Shown here: positions 12,501 to 23,433 of the stretch, one piece after another
How positions within the stretch are numbered: position 1 is the stretch's first letter
How the letters are laid out: every line of letters begins with the position of its first letter
Assembly (NCBI RefSeq): GCF_040807025.1
Contig: NC_090954.1
Location: 18,852,501-18,916,500, forward strand
DNA: 64,000 nucleotides
Direction: 5' to 3'
DNA from: Struthio camelus
Taxonomy: Eukaryota; Chordata; Aves; Struthioniformes; Struthionidae
Translations under genes and position numbers: made by a program
The notes under the pieces: model-generated
What the model saw: only the letters and a program-made list of their open reading frames with translations
Told to the model about the DNA's origin: nothing
Databases searched by the model: none

Positions 12501-15500
12501 AACTGGTAGATGGAAACAGCAGATCAGTCCACTGCTAAACCCAGGTGCCTACTTTTATATGGCAGAACATTATTTCTGGCCTTCTGCTTTGCTTCAGCTA
12601 CTCAGGTCCTTCAATGAAATAGTCAAATGACCCAGCTGAACTATTACCTCCTTCCTTCCCAATGCTTTTCAAGCCCCAAGTGGGAACCAGTTAGAAGGTG
12701 GCTAGCAAACCATGTCCTTCTTGATTGATGTGTACAAAAAGCTAACAGAATTTAAGCAGAACAGACTGCACCTAGTAGGAAAGTAGTACAACAAAACTAG
12801 AAATAGAAAATGTAAGTGCGCAGAATGAGGCATATATTTGCAAATTTTATTTTAAACAGAATTAGAAGGAAAGGGGAAACTACTAAAGGAACAAAAGAAT
12901 AACAGACCCAGTACTCCAGAAAGACTCAAACCATTGGTAACTACTACCAGAATGCACAAAAAGAAACTGAATACCTTTTTTTCCCCCATTTTGTTAAAAC
13001 TGGTTCAGCATCTTACACAGGAAGCAGATTGGAAATCTGATCTCCCTTTGCCTTTTATTACTTAATCTCCCAGATAATCCTACTACAGGTTCTAATCCTA
13101 CTGTTCTTCAAGTGTATTTTTTTCAAAAGTACTTTTTGCAACTCATGTTTATATCCTTAAAAAAAAGTAGGTATTTCTAAAAACTTAGCGTTCACTTCAA
13201 CACTCTTCATGATTTTGTTTTCCCTTTTTTTCACCATTATGGAGCTTGTTCATATTCTTTATTTTGATCTGTAGGATTATATCCACTTGAACATTTAAAC
13301 CTGTTATCATATATCACAGTTATACTTGGACTGGGTCTCTAGGCCCCATTTGTATTGACAGGGTTAACTCAGCACATGTGACTAACCCCTATGTTCCTTC
13401 TTCTGTCACAGTGGCCACTTCAGTTTTCTGTGAAAAGTGTATAACGTGAGTAAATATAGCCCAATTTGGGAATTTTGAAAGCAGCAAGAAGTGAATGATA
13501 ACCACGATTAAGATTAAAAGATGGGAACGATGATGTTCTAAATTTAAGAGTCTAATATTACTCCATACTGAACCATCGTGTTTTCCTATCTCATGGGTTG
13601 CTCTCAAACTGTACCAAGTCCCATTTAAAGATCTGTAGGCGACCACACTTGAGGAAGCAGACTCTTCTGGGGAAATGCCATTCTTGGTAAATGGATCAGA
13701 GGCCTATTTCATGTGCTGCTGTATTGTCAGGCCTGTAAAACTCTGTATATGCCCTGTGACAGTGTTCCAGCAATTGAGTAACCCAGCACAGCTGTAACCC
13801 AGCACGGTGTTAATCCTGCATCACTGCTGTGCATACACTTTCTGCAGACAAGTCATGTTAAACATGAAGACACTAGTCTTACTCCTCAATTGAAGGAAAT
13901 GGACTTGTTGAACTGGAAAGCTGGTAGTAAGTACATACCAAGGGAGAGATTTATTCCTTGAATATTATTGCTCTGCAGCAATACTGTAATTACCTACTGT
14001 TAATACTGCATTGTCACTGTATGTAAACACATGGAATAAATAATCTCCATGGAAATATTAATAAAATGGCTCTAGAACAAAATGTTGCACAGAAGTGCTG
14101 GCAAACTATTTAGCATTCACAGTTCATTAAAAGACCTGTTGTATCGCACGGCGATTACAGCCTAAGTGGAATTTGGGTGCTTATCCTACTAGAGTAAAAT
14201 AACTGCTGATTGCATTACTAAAACTCCATGCCAAATTTTCTGGTCCATTTCAGTTAGTGAATAGTAGAAGACAAGAACCTACTTTTTAAGCTTTAACCTC
14301 GGAAATTCAAATCGCAATTTCTTTAAGTCATAAAACTTTTGACTTCTCTATATATTTGTTACTGTTCAATAATCAGAGATTTTAGCTACGAATGCTGGCT
14401 TTTGTAGATTATTAAGCAGCTGCAGGAGCAACAGAAAATGCTGTGTTAAAATCAGATACCAGAACTAAGCATTTAATACTGCATACACAAGAAATTTTTG
14501 AAGTTGGAGCGTGCAGATGAGCATGCCACTGCTTAATTTGTGCTTCTATATTAGTGACATAGCATTATGTAGAGCTAATAAGCAGTGGAAACTGCATACA
14601 TTTCTATAAACTGTATGACAAATAGTACTATCATGTGCTCTTATTAAAGGTATCATTTCCTTGCTATAGTCAGTTTCTATGACACAGCTTAATTTAATTT
14701 CCTTCGCTTCTTATTTTGCTACTGTGGTTAAGGAGCTGGCAAAGGTTATGGATCCCAGGTTTATGATTTAGGGAGTAAGGTAAGGATGGACTATGAAGGA
14801 TGCTTGGCAAACATGCTGCTTGTCAGCAGTTAAAGTGGAGGGAGTAAGTCATATGACAAACAGCAAAACTATGCTGGCTTTCAAATCCCTAGCTGGCAAA
14901 AGAAATTCATACTGGTTTACAAAGGGGATAAGTAGCATTAGATTAATAAGAAAAACTCAAAACACCTCTTTGTTAAGCAAGGATGACTGAAATAGTGGGA
15001 TCATGTGATTTGGATGAGGTCAGTCGCTAACAGTTTAGTGAGGATTAAAAACAGTGTGCTACTTGCTCTCCATCTGTTGCTGTAATCATTGAGCTACTTG
15101 AGTTCTTTACAAGGCAGGGATTAGTGCTCTTGGGATTCACAGTAATAAACTAAAACATATAGACTTATGAATTCTATTTATTTGAAGGAGAAAGTGCCTC
15201 ATCTCAAAAAATAGAACAGTTTAATGATATGCCAATTTAAAAATGTTGACGGGATTAAGTCTGGGCTTCTACGAGGTTGCGGTAACAAATAGAGAAACAT
15301 GGCTTCAAACTGTGCAAAACTAAGTGCTCTTAAATACTGCAGGGCAAACCTAATGCCATAGCAAGTTTTCATTATATCAAACCCTGGATTTGTTGTGCCA
15401 AAATGACTTAAGCAGCTAGTAATCAGCTGCTTCGCAATAGGCTGCTGCTAGTCATTTGCTCGCTTCCTACAGCACTATAGTCAGCAAAATACTTGTCAGT

Positions 15501-16645
15501 ACACTGTCAAAATTCACTGAGCAATTACCAGGTAAAGTCTAAGACAGACTTTTTAAAATATAATTTGCCTTTATGTACATAAAGGCAAACAAGCCTCCTC
15601 TTCAGAATAAACCCATCTACTTTCTGTAATCACTCCATTACTTTTGAAACGTTTTTGAAACGAAAGAAACGTTTGTCTGCTAGCATAGATAAGGCTTAAA
15701 AGATATGCACTTACATTTTATACAAGGTCAGAAGTGAGAAGTGCATAGATTTAATTACATTTAGCTACCTAAAATGTCAATAAATAAAAGCATACAAACT
15801 ACATGCTTAGGAAACATTTATGAATTAGAGTAAGAAACGGGCTTCTAGAACCTCCATAGGAAAACATAAGCACTACTGAGGTCATATGCTGGAGAAAAGT
15901 TTCTATGAGCCAATATGTAGTTACACAGGCAAGCCACAGTGATGAAACAAAATCTAACCTGACATGAAACAGCAGAACTGAGAGTTTTTTCCTAGCTGAG
16001 AATGGGACAAAAGCATTTGACTCCATAAAGCCAAAATATACTACCACTGACAGACTTAATGACCATGTCATTGTATGTTCTTCTAAAAGGACCTAAAGTA
16101 AAATCTAGCTTCCTATAAACTGAAAAAAAGAACTCTGCTGTATAGGCAAACTGTAAATATTGGTTTTATTTAAGTATTAAATGTTTAGTTTGTCACATCA
16201 GTGAATTATTTTGTAGAATTCTGACAAGATGGTCACTCCACTTGGCAAATCTAAATTACAAATAACTTAGTAGCAACTGATGCATGTGTTTATCTATTCA
16301 CAATTTAGTAGAAGTGAACTGTAAAACACTATCCTAGCTACTGCCAATTCAGTAAGGAAAAGGGAACAAGCTCTGACAATAACAGCAGCCTCTAAATAAT
16401 GAATCAGTTGATTTGTAACTAAGCACCTAAGTCTGTTCTAAAGGCATAAATGACAATTCTAAGGAAAGGAATGTATAATGAAGTTTTCTTATGTATTTCT
16501 GGTCTTAAACATCAGCTGCTATCCATGACGGTGGATTATTTTTTTCCTAAAATAAATGAAGAGGGAAAAAGGCAGCTGCTGTTTTAACAGTTCTGTGATT
16601 TAGTATGCCACAGTGGATAACTGATCTGGTACAGTAATCATGTTA
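9530..16645. other. Intergenic DNA, no gene recognised
   Basis: No open frame above about 90 codons and no motif recognised on either strand. The part around 14080-14720 is a balanced-composition stretch rich in ATTA/TAAT and CAGCTG-like words. It looks less repetitive than its surroundings and could be conserved non-coding DNA, but without an alignment that is only an impression. Confidence 0.55.
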
Positions 16646-16649
16646 ATAC

Positions 16650-16870
16650 TTAGCTTTTACAAGGTGCTTTATATTTTCCAAGCTGTACCCACACTAACTG
16701 TAAGGAGAATTATATGGATTTGTTAATTAAGTCACTGTTATCCTTGTTTTAAAGCAAGGGAGGGGTGAGCTGGGGGTATTTGGAGTGGCTAGTCACATAG
16801 TGAATGCAGCTGAATCAGGATTAGAAACGGATTCTCTTGTTTCCTGCCCCTGTTTCAATCAACTTGTCAT
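16650..16870 (-). mobile_element. Probable ancient MIR/CORE-SINE-type relic
   Basis: Read on the + strand, the stretch follows the order of blocks seen in the reverse complement of MIR-type SINEs: 'ttacaaggtgctttatat', a spacer ending 'gttatcc', then 'gtcacatagtgaatgcagctg', 'caggattagaaacggattctc' and a pyrimidine-rich end. Matches are diffuse, as expected for an element older than the bird radiation. I infer antisense orientation. A LINE L3/L2-derived tail is an alternative reading. Confidence 0.4.
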
Positions 16871-16879
16871 TCTTGCCTG

Positions 16880-17940
16880 TCTAGACCATTCTATATTTAT
16901 TTTTTAAACCTATTTCTATTGAGAAAAGCTAGACCCACACATTTTGATAAAATAGTAGAATTATATATACTAATATGTGGTTCCAGCTATTTTGCTGGCA
17001 TTCTCTGTAGAACTTGATACCATGTCCTTATTTTCCAAGCACCTTTTATCTTAAGACTTATCTATTTTTGTCCTGGTTGCTCCAAATAGGATTGTTACCT
17101 CTGCATTCCCTTATATCCTGTTGCTTGAATTCAACCTTGCAACACTGGAGGCATGTTTCTTTAAAGTCAGAGTTTGCTTTAAAATATTTCTACCTGTCTG
17201 ACTTTTTGGGAGACACAGAAAGTTAACTATTTAAATGTTACTTTCATCCAATTTCTAGTAGCAGGGTGTACGTGACAGTACTGGCAACTCCTTTAACTCA
17301 AATTTGAATGCCATCAGCAATCACATGTAGAAGTGCAAGATCGTAGTCACTGGAAGATGTTCAGCAATAACCTGAACATGAATGCCCCAGGAAAAGCATA
17401 CAAAGCAAGTAGGGCAGACCATCTACAATCAGGTGTAGAAAATGAAGATGAGTGGAAACTAGAGCAACCTAGGGAGAAAGAACAGGTTAGAAGTGTAGTT
17501 GACAGCTATGCTACAAATGCTACAATTTGGTGCATAACTCTCAGAAATTTGAAGGGCTAGCTATGGGCACGGCTGTGTTTCCTCTAAAGAAAGGCTTGGT
17601 TGAACGTGATGGTTGCGCTGCTTCCCCAAGGCTAGGCATCCTCGGCAGTCCCCACTGAAGGACGGTATTTCCTTAATGAGGAAAACGGTCTGCGGGACAG
17701 AGGTGGCACTTAGGGCATTCTAGTGTCAGACCAGTAATTCCTCTGTAAAACACTTCATGGGAGACGCAGTTTACCCTTGAACTTGGCAGGTCTCCTAGAT
17801 GGCACCAAGCACTTGGTTGACTTCTAATCTGACCACTTACTCTGCACTCCTTCCTTGAGCGAGGTGGGACCACCTGCAGCTCCAGAGCTTGGGGCTCCAT
17901 CACACCTCCAGGCTGCCACACACCTGCTGCGTACAGCCGG
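16880..17940. other. Intergenic DNA upstream of the SPDL1 CpG island
   Basis: GC content rises from about 17560 onward. Short open frames on both strands (for example 17333-17560 + and 17673-17921 -) have no recognisable domain and are judged chance. This is where a divergent antisense transcript from the island would begin, if one exists. Confidence 0.5.
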
Positions 17941-18170
17941 GGAACCGCAGCAGCGCTTCTGACTTTGGGGACTTCCCCTCCTTTTCAGAGCGCGCCCCAC
18001 GGCGCCCGCACAAACACCCTGCTGCCCTGGCGTCGCCCTAGCACCTAGGCCAGAAGGTTTCCTCCACGGGTGGCCACGCTGGGCCTGTAAGCAAGCTCAA
18101 CGGAGCGGCTGTGTGCTGTAACGAGCCGGGCGGGGGCACGGCACGACCGCCGCCAGAGAAGGCGCTTCCG

Positions 18171-18227
18171 CGCCGCACCGCCTCAGCCGCGCCGCACCGC
18201 CTCAGCCGCGCCGCACCGCCTCAGCCC
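18171..18227. repeat. 19-bp unit repeated three times in tandem
   Basis: The unit cgccgcaccgcctcagccg is present at 18171-18189, 18190-18208 and 18209-18227. The copies are identical except for the last base of the third. It is a GC-rich minisatellite inside the CpG island, probably polymorphic in copy number. Confidence 0.92.
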
Positions 18228-18340
18228 GCGGCCGCTACCCCTCCCCCCGCCCCGCAGCACGCGCGGTTCCGGGCGGCGCGCAGGCGGCGCCGCGCACGCG
18301 CGCTCGGCGGCGTCCCGGGGTGGTGGGGGGGAGGGGCAGG

Positions 18341-18363
18341 AGGATGGCGGCCGGTCTCGCGAG
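18341..18363 (+). promoter_or_regulatory. YY1-like site followed by TCTCGCGAG (BANP/ZBTB33-type) site
   Basis: GATGGCGGC at 18343-18351 matches the YY1 core that is common just downstream of start sites in housekeeping promoters. TCTCGCGAG at 18355-18363 matches nine of ten bases of the palindrome TCTCGCGAGA, known as the BANP (and ZBTB33-associated) element of CpG-island promoters. The pairing is seen in the sequence; binding is inferred. Confidence 0.6.
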
Positions 18364-18388
18364 GCTTGGGCGGCGCCGCCGGGGCGGT

Positions 18389-18394
18389 TTTGAA
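18389..18394 (+). promoter_or_regulatory. CHR-like cell-cycle element TTTGAA
   Basis: TTTGAA is the canonical cell-cycle genes homology region bound by DREAM/MuvB complexes in promoters of G2/M genes. Here it stands alone in otherwise CG-only sequence, one base after GGGCGG. SPDL1 acts in mitosis, so the site fits. A six-base match can occur by chance, but it is unlikely in such a T- and A-poor stretch. Confidence 0.5.
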
Positions 18395-18830
18395 CGGCGG
18401 CGGCGGGGCCGGCGCGGGGTGTTGGCGGCCGCGCGGCCGTTGGGCTGAGGTAGCGCTGCGCGGCGGCGGCGGTCGTCGGGGCAGGGGAGGCGCGGCGCGA
18501 GCCGGTTTTCCTTCACGCGGAGCTTTTTGCTCTTTCCTTACTGCCCCTTGTCCGGGGAAGCGGGCTCCGGCGGCCGCTTTCCTGGCTCGGGAGCGGCAGC
18601 GCTGCGTGGGCCGGGCCGGGCCCTCTGCGTGGTGGGGCCGCGGAGCCCCTCTTGCCCTGCGTCCTTCCGTCCGTCCTGTCAGGCCCGTGTCTTGGGGGGC
18701 TGGGCCGGGGGCCTCGCGGTTTTCGTCAGGTCCCTCCCCTCGGCGGGCTCGCCCCGCTTGTTTGCTGGCTAGGCGAAGCCCTGGCAGAGCCGGTTGTCGG
18801 CTGGCGAGGTACTTGGTAGAGACTGAAAGC

Positions 18831-21800
18831 TCAGATTGGGGTCCGATTTCTTTTGAATGCTCGCCCACCCAAGACTATGTTCTGGGGAAGCTGAGAAGCC
18901 CCCCAAGTTATCTCAGTTGTTGAGTATCTCAGTTCGGCAGGTGAAGAAGTGGACTTGTTTAAGTAACTGAAATGAATTACAAGGGGAGTACCTGCCCTGG
19001 GGAGAGAAATTATGTCGCTATTCATGGTAGCGGTCGGAAAAACTGCGTAAGTACTTCTGAAGCGATTGGTGATGCAGTTGTCTTCAGGACAAGGACAGGT
19101 GTTACACACGGTCCCTGGGATTAGTAGTGTAACTAGAAGAGTCTGGGAGGGGAGAGGAAGGCTTGCATGCCAGGAGAGTGCCTTTTCATCCTCTCCCCTG
19201 TTATTTTTATCAAGGAGTACTTAAACGGTTGAGTAATCAAAGTCTAGAGCCTTCAGTACAGGATCTGTCATAAAATGTTTGGGGATATCTAGCCAGAAGT
19301 GAGTAATGTGTAATTCTTAATAGATATAAGGAGACTGGTTTTTGTCATCCCCCCCAGTACCCCAGGGTTGGAAACAGTTCCCTGTGCTGGCAGTTGTGAA
19401 TTGACTAGAGGGAGCATGGAATGCAAACTTAGAAAAAGTAGTTTTGGTCTTTGCTATGGATACTGAAACATGACTTTTTCCCGGAGACAGAAAAGCTAGA
19501 ACTCTGTTTAAGCAGCAGAGTATGAAAACTGATTAATTCTGTTTTGAATCTTGGGATTATTAGCTAGTTAATTTATCTTAAAACAGAATTCTTGAATAAT
19601 TTACTTCTTGCGTGGTAGGAAATTGCAAGCAGTGACTTCCCTGTGTAATCTTATGGGCTGGTGAACACAGCTTATTGGAGCTCTCTGATTACACTTATCC
19701 GAAACAGATGATAACAGAGTTGAGGATCTTCTGTGCTCCTACAGTGTCTGAAAAGCCATATTTATTTTTTTTCCAAATACTTGGCAAGACATGTGAAGTA
19801 GGTGCCTCCTTGCATAGTATGTATACTTTCTTATAGTAGGAAATCTATTTATCTTTTTCCTCCATACTTTGGCTATAAAATTAAAACCAAAACCTAAAAT
19901 CTTTTAGATAGTAACCAGTAAATGATTTATTAAGATACAAAGATCTTGTATGCAAAGGTGGAGGGAGAATGCAAAAGAGATTGAAGGAGAAGGAGAGAGA
20001 AAGGTGAAATTCCCAAACTACCTTTAAAAATGAAATATGTGCTGGAAGTAGATGACCCTGGGTGTAGCCAGTTTCCCTGCTCTACAAGTAAACCGCAGAG
20101 CATCTATCCCTTGCCAGTGTTGCCTAATCTGGCTGTTTCTCAACTGTCTGACAGCTACCTCAAATGAGATTTGAATAAGATTTGCATTTCTATGGGGTTT
20201 TAACTAGTGATCTGCATTTTCATGGGACAGCCACGGGCATCAAGCTGTTTCAGAAAAGGACTGTTATGAAGAAATTTGCTGTAACTGCAGTTTATACTCA
20301 TCCAAGCTAGACAACTGTTGCTTTTTTTAGAAAAATAGAAGAATAAACTCAAGAAAGAATTAAAAGGACTTCCGAAGGTGAGTTAAAAATATCATTCAGA
20401 GTTAATTTTGTAAGCTAGGAGCAATCAAATTACTGTATCTGAAATCTTAATGTGTTACTGTTTTATCAGAAAATAAACAGTTTTTAAAATTCTCTTTCTG
20501 AAATGAATACGGATTAATTAATCTCCTTTGTCTACACAAATTCACACCACAAGCTCTTGCTTTCTTATGGTTGTAACATTACAAATCTTATCCCTCAAGC
20601 ATTGCACTATTAAATTCTATACAGTGTTTAGTGTAGGTGTCCTTGTGCTAGTATATATTGTTGACACTACTTAGATGTTATAGGTATGCCAAATTACTGA
20701 CTTTCAAAAAAAATTTTTTTGGTAAATGTGCGAAGCTAGTGTTTCAAACAGCAGTAGATGAATATGAATAATTGAAGTTTCAGAGCCTGGCCAGATAAAG
20801 TCTGCATAAGTTAAACAACAACAACAAAGGCTTGAAAATTTGAAAAATAGAATACGACAATTTCTGTCTTTTCACTGTGAAAGGAAGTAGCATGATTTTT
20901 GGCATGATGTCCTCTTGTATGACAAAATGATAAATTTTTGTTTAAACAGGAAGTTGTGAAACTCCAGTAGAAATACCTTTATTGCATTAAAAGTTAGCAA
21001 ACAAAATGTTAAAGTTAATACTTTAACACATACATTTCAGTATGGTGATGACTCATTAATACTGTGAAATTTGGTGCAGATTAAGACAAGCATCTTTTTA
21101 ACATTTGCAAGGATAATATATGTGCCGGTAAGAAATGGTAGTGATTAAATTGCGTAGGTAAAAACAAAAAACAGTGAGTAAGATCTTCAGTGAAGAATGA
21201 ACTTGATTGTGAGGACTAAGTGATTAAAAAAATTATGAACCTTGGCTTTGAAAAATCAACTGCAAAAATTTTTTTGTAATCGTATATTGTTGTTACTGTA
21301 TAATTTCTGAGAGAAAATTCTTAGCTTATGTTGTGCAGAGCCTGAGTCACTTGGCAATTTCTGTCTTAATAGGATTTATCTTCAGTGTGCAGGTTTACTA
21401 GGTGTTAGGTTTGGGAGTTGGCCGTCATGCAAAACCATGTTGTTAATCTTACTCCTTTTAGGTTTATGTGGTTATTATTTGGGTTTTTTTCCCTATTTTG
21501 CTTTTTTGGGTTTATTTTGATCTCCTCCTGCAAAAGCAACCTTTATTCATGTCTTATGTTATGATACAGAGATAGAAGTGGATGAGTTTTCTGAAACACA
21601 TGGCAAAGAGAAGGTATGGCAAACAGATATGTTAGCTGAAGTGATCTAACTTTGAAGTTGAAAACAGTGATGAAAGACACAAGTATTATGCGTGCTTTAA
21701 AAAAGTGGGGGGAGGGGCAGAGATAAAGGAGATGGCCCATTTTTTTATTAAAAAAAAAAGTAATTTTAATATTAAATCTATTCTTAATTCATTTCTTCCA

Positions 21801-23249
21801 CCTCCTCTATATGTTTGTATGTCCCACATAATGTTATTAGGAGTAAAGTATTCTGCTAATACAGCTGCCTATATGAATCTTATTAAGTGTTACTTATGTA
21901 CACAATTAAAGCTCTAGTTAGTCCAGGTTTATTCTATTCTTGTTTTGTGTATTATGGTGGAAGATTAATTGAGAACTGACCAATTTGTAGTCTATCCAAC
22001 TATGTTTGAGAGTTTGGGATAACTCTATGCTCTGTGCTACTTATGATAACACTAAAAACCATATGCCTTATCACTTGCCTAATGGTGTTTTTAGGAGGTT
22101 GTTTCCTAGCTTATTGCCTTCTCTTTCATTATATATGGTAAGATGGCTAGATATTAGATAAACTCTGTGTTTCTAATGAACAAGTTCTGTATGCGGTGAA
22201 ACTGGGCAAGGTATACCAGAATTGTATTTCTGTCATGTTCCTTGTAGTTTTCTGTTTTGTTTTTGATGCTTTTGAATTGTGTAACACAGCAGCCTCTCGA
22301 AAAAAGACTGGGAGTTTGAACAAATAAATCGTTGTGAAGCTAAGGGGCCCCACTTGAATTGTTCTAGCTTAGAGCTACTTTGGTTTTGATACGGACTTAT
22401 TCTGCAGAGTATTTTGTATGTGCATCACCTTTGTTTTTGCTGTATGTAAGATATCTCATCATCTTATTATTCTAAATAGCTTTAACTAGGAGCTTCTTCA
22501 ATTACCTCTAAAAGTCATCACTAGTACTGTTCAATGGAAAGTAGTGAAGGTTTTGGTTTCCCATGGGCTTAACTTCTCAGCCTAGGACTACGTTTTGTCC
22601 CTTCAATTGCATTTGAAGTTGATTAAAAACAAGCCTTCTGCCTAGTGCCTAGTCCAGTGTGTGTATGTGTATCCTTTTTTTTTTTTTTCCCCCCCTCCCT
22701 CCCCTCCTTCTCCACTGGGCTGTCCTTAAAGGAGATCAGGCAGAAAGTTTGAATTGTCATATCACTGATGATACAAAATGGGTTGGAATAGAGATTAGCT
22801 TGTTATTTGTAGCTGGGGTGGGAGTAATGGCATGAAATGTTCAAAATGCATTTTTCCGAAGTTTGTTATGAGCTTATGATGGCTTATGATTTTCTGTAAG
22901 CAGTTTGACTTTGGCATTGTAGGATGTAGCTGCATTTGTACCTAGCAGCTATTCCTTGAGCAATCATCCAAGAGTTGTATTTCTTCCAGGAACATCCTGC
23001 TGAGCTGTTTCGCTGCGTACTGTCACTTAAGATACAATGAGGAGTAAGACATTAACTAAGTTTAGAGAGAAATAGCTAGTGTTTCTCTATTCATAAGACT
23101 AGTTGTTTGTAAGCTATTTATTTTTCATCTCATACTGATACAAAAATATACTGTTGTGTCCTGATTAACAAATAAAATCCAAATTTTCTTTCAGATTAAC
23201 TGCTGTAATTTATTGCAGTACGTTTTTGTTAACCAACTTGTGTGTGCAG
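18831..23249 (+). other. SPDL1: SPDL1 5' region and intron 1
   Basis: Sequence between the island and the first coding exon. It is T-rich on the + strand and contains a polypyrimidine tract (T then C) at 22675-22712. It ends in the acceptor 'tgtgtgcag' at 23241-23249. No coding exon or RNA gene was recognised. Confidence 0.6.
22675..22712. repeat. Polypyrimidine tract
   Basis: A run of 14 T (22675-22688) is followed by a C-rich CCCTCCC stretch. It is a low-complexity tract within SPDL1 intron 1. Confidence 0.8.
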
Positions 23250-23433
23250 TCTGGAGGCAATAAAAGCAAGAGAAATGGAGACGGAGACCATTTTAAGTCT
23301 TCGACAACAACTCAAGGAAGCAGAGAATGAACGGAGAAAGGCAGCACAGTATGGCTTGCATTTATTGGAATCTCAAAGTGAAGTTCAAAATCAGTTGGAT
23401 CAAACACGTCGTGAACTGACGGACAAAACTGAG
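23250..23433 (+). CDS. SPDL1: SPDL1 first coding exon (residues 1-53)
   Basis: The acceptor is tgcag|T at 23249/23250, with 25 bases of 5' UTR before the ATG at 23275. The exon encodes the start of coiled coil 1 and the CC1 box (AAQYG). The donor is GAG|gtgctt, phase 0, which lacks the usual A or G at +3 and G at +5 and is weak. Translation read through it would add about 20 residues and stop at 23491-23493. The ORF could nominally be opened upstream at a GTG at 23242, but that lies in the intron. Confidence 0.92.

Larger units (their letters stand above)
18300..18449 (+). other. SPDL1: Candidate non-coding first exon of SPDL1 (borders uncertain)
   Basis: The first coding exon begins with a splice acceptor just 25 bases before the ATG, so at least one upstream 5' UTR exon must exist. 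Possible donors in or near the island are GAG|gtagcg after 18449, GAG|gtactt after 18808 and the best-scoring gtaagt at 19046. I favour the first because it lies closest behind the YY1/BANP/CHR cluster. The left border is a guess. If transcribed, it contains a short upstream ORF at 18344-18448. Confidence 0.3.
17950..18830 (+). promoter_or_regulatory. SPDL1: CpG island promoter of SPDL1
   Basis: This is the only strongly CpG-dense stretch in the 64 kb, densest at 18120-18520. It sits upstream of the first SPDL1 coding exon with no other + strand gene between, so I infer it drives SPDL1. There is no TATA box. Known promoter-type motifs cluster at 18341-18394 (YY1-, BANP/ZBTB33- and CHR-like), listed separately. 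The exact transcription start cannot be read from sequence. A divergent promoter activity on the - strand is possible. Confidence 0.82.

Noticed and set aside
18221-18868. Open frame of 215 codons on the - strand across the CpG island
   Set aside because: Same GC-rich effect; proline/arginine/alanine-rich and without recognisable motif. It is not evidence for a divergent protein gene.
18111-18923. Open frame of 270 codons on the + strand across the CpG island
   Set aside because: Stops are rare in GC-rich DNA. The translation is alanine/arginine/glycine/proline low complexity with no domain, and the frame overlaps antisense frames of similar length.
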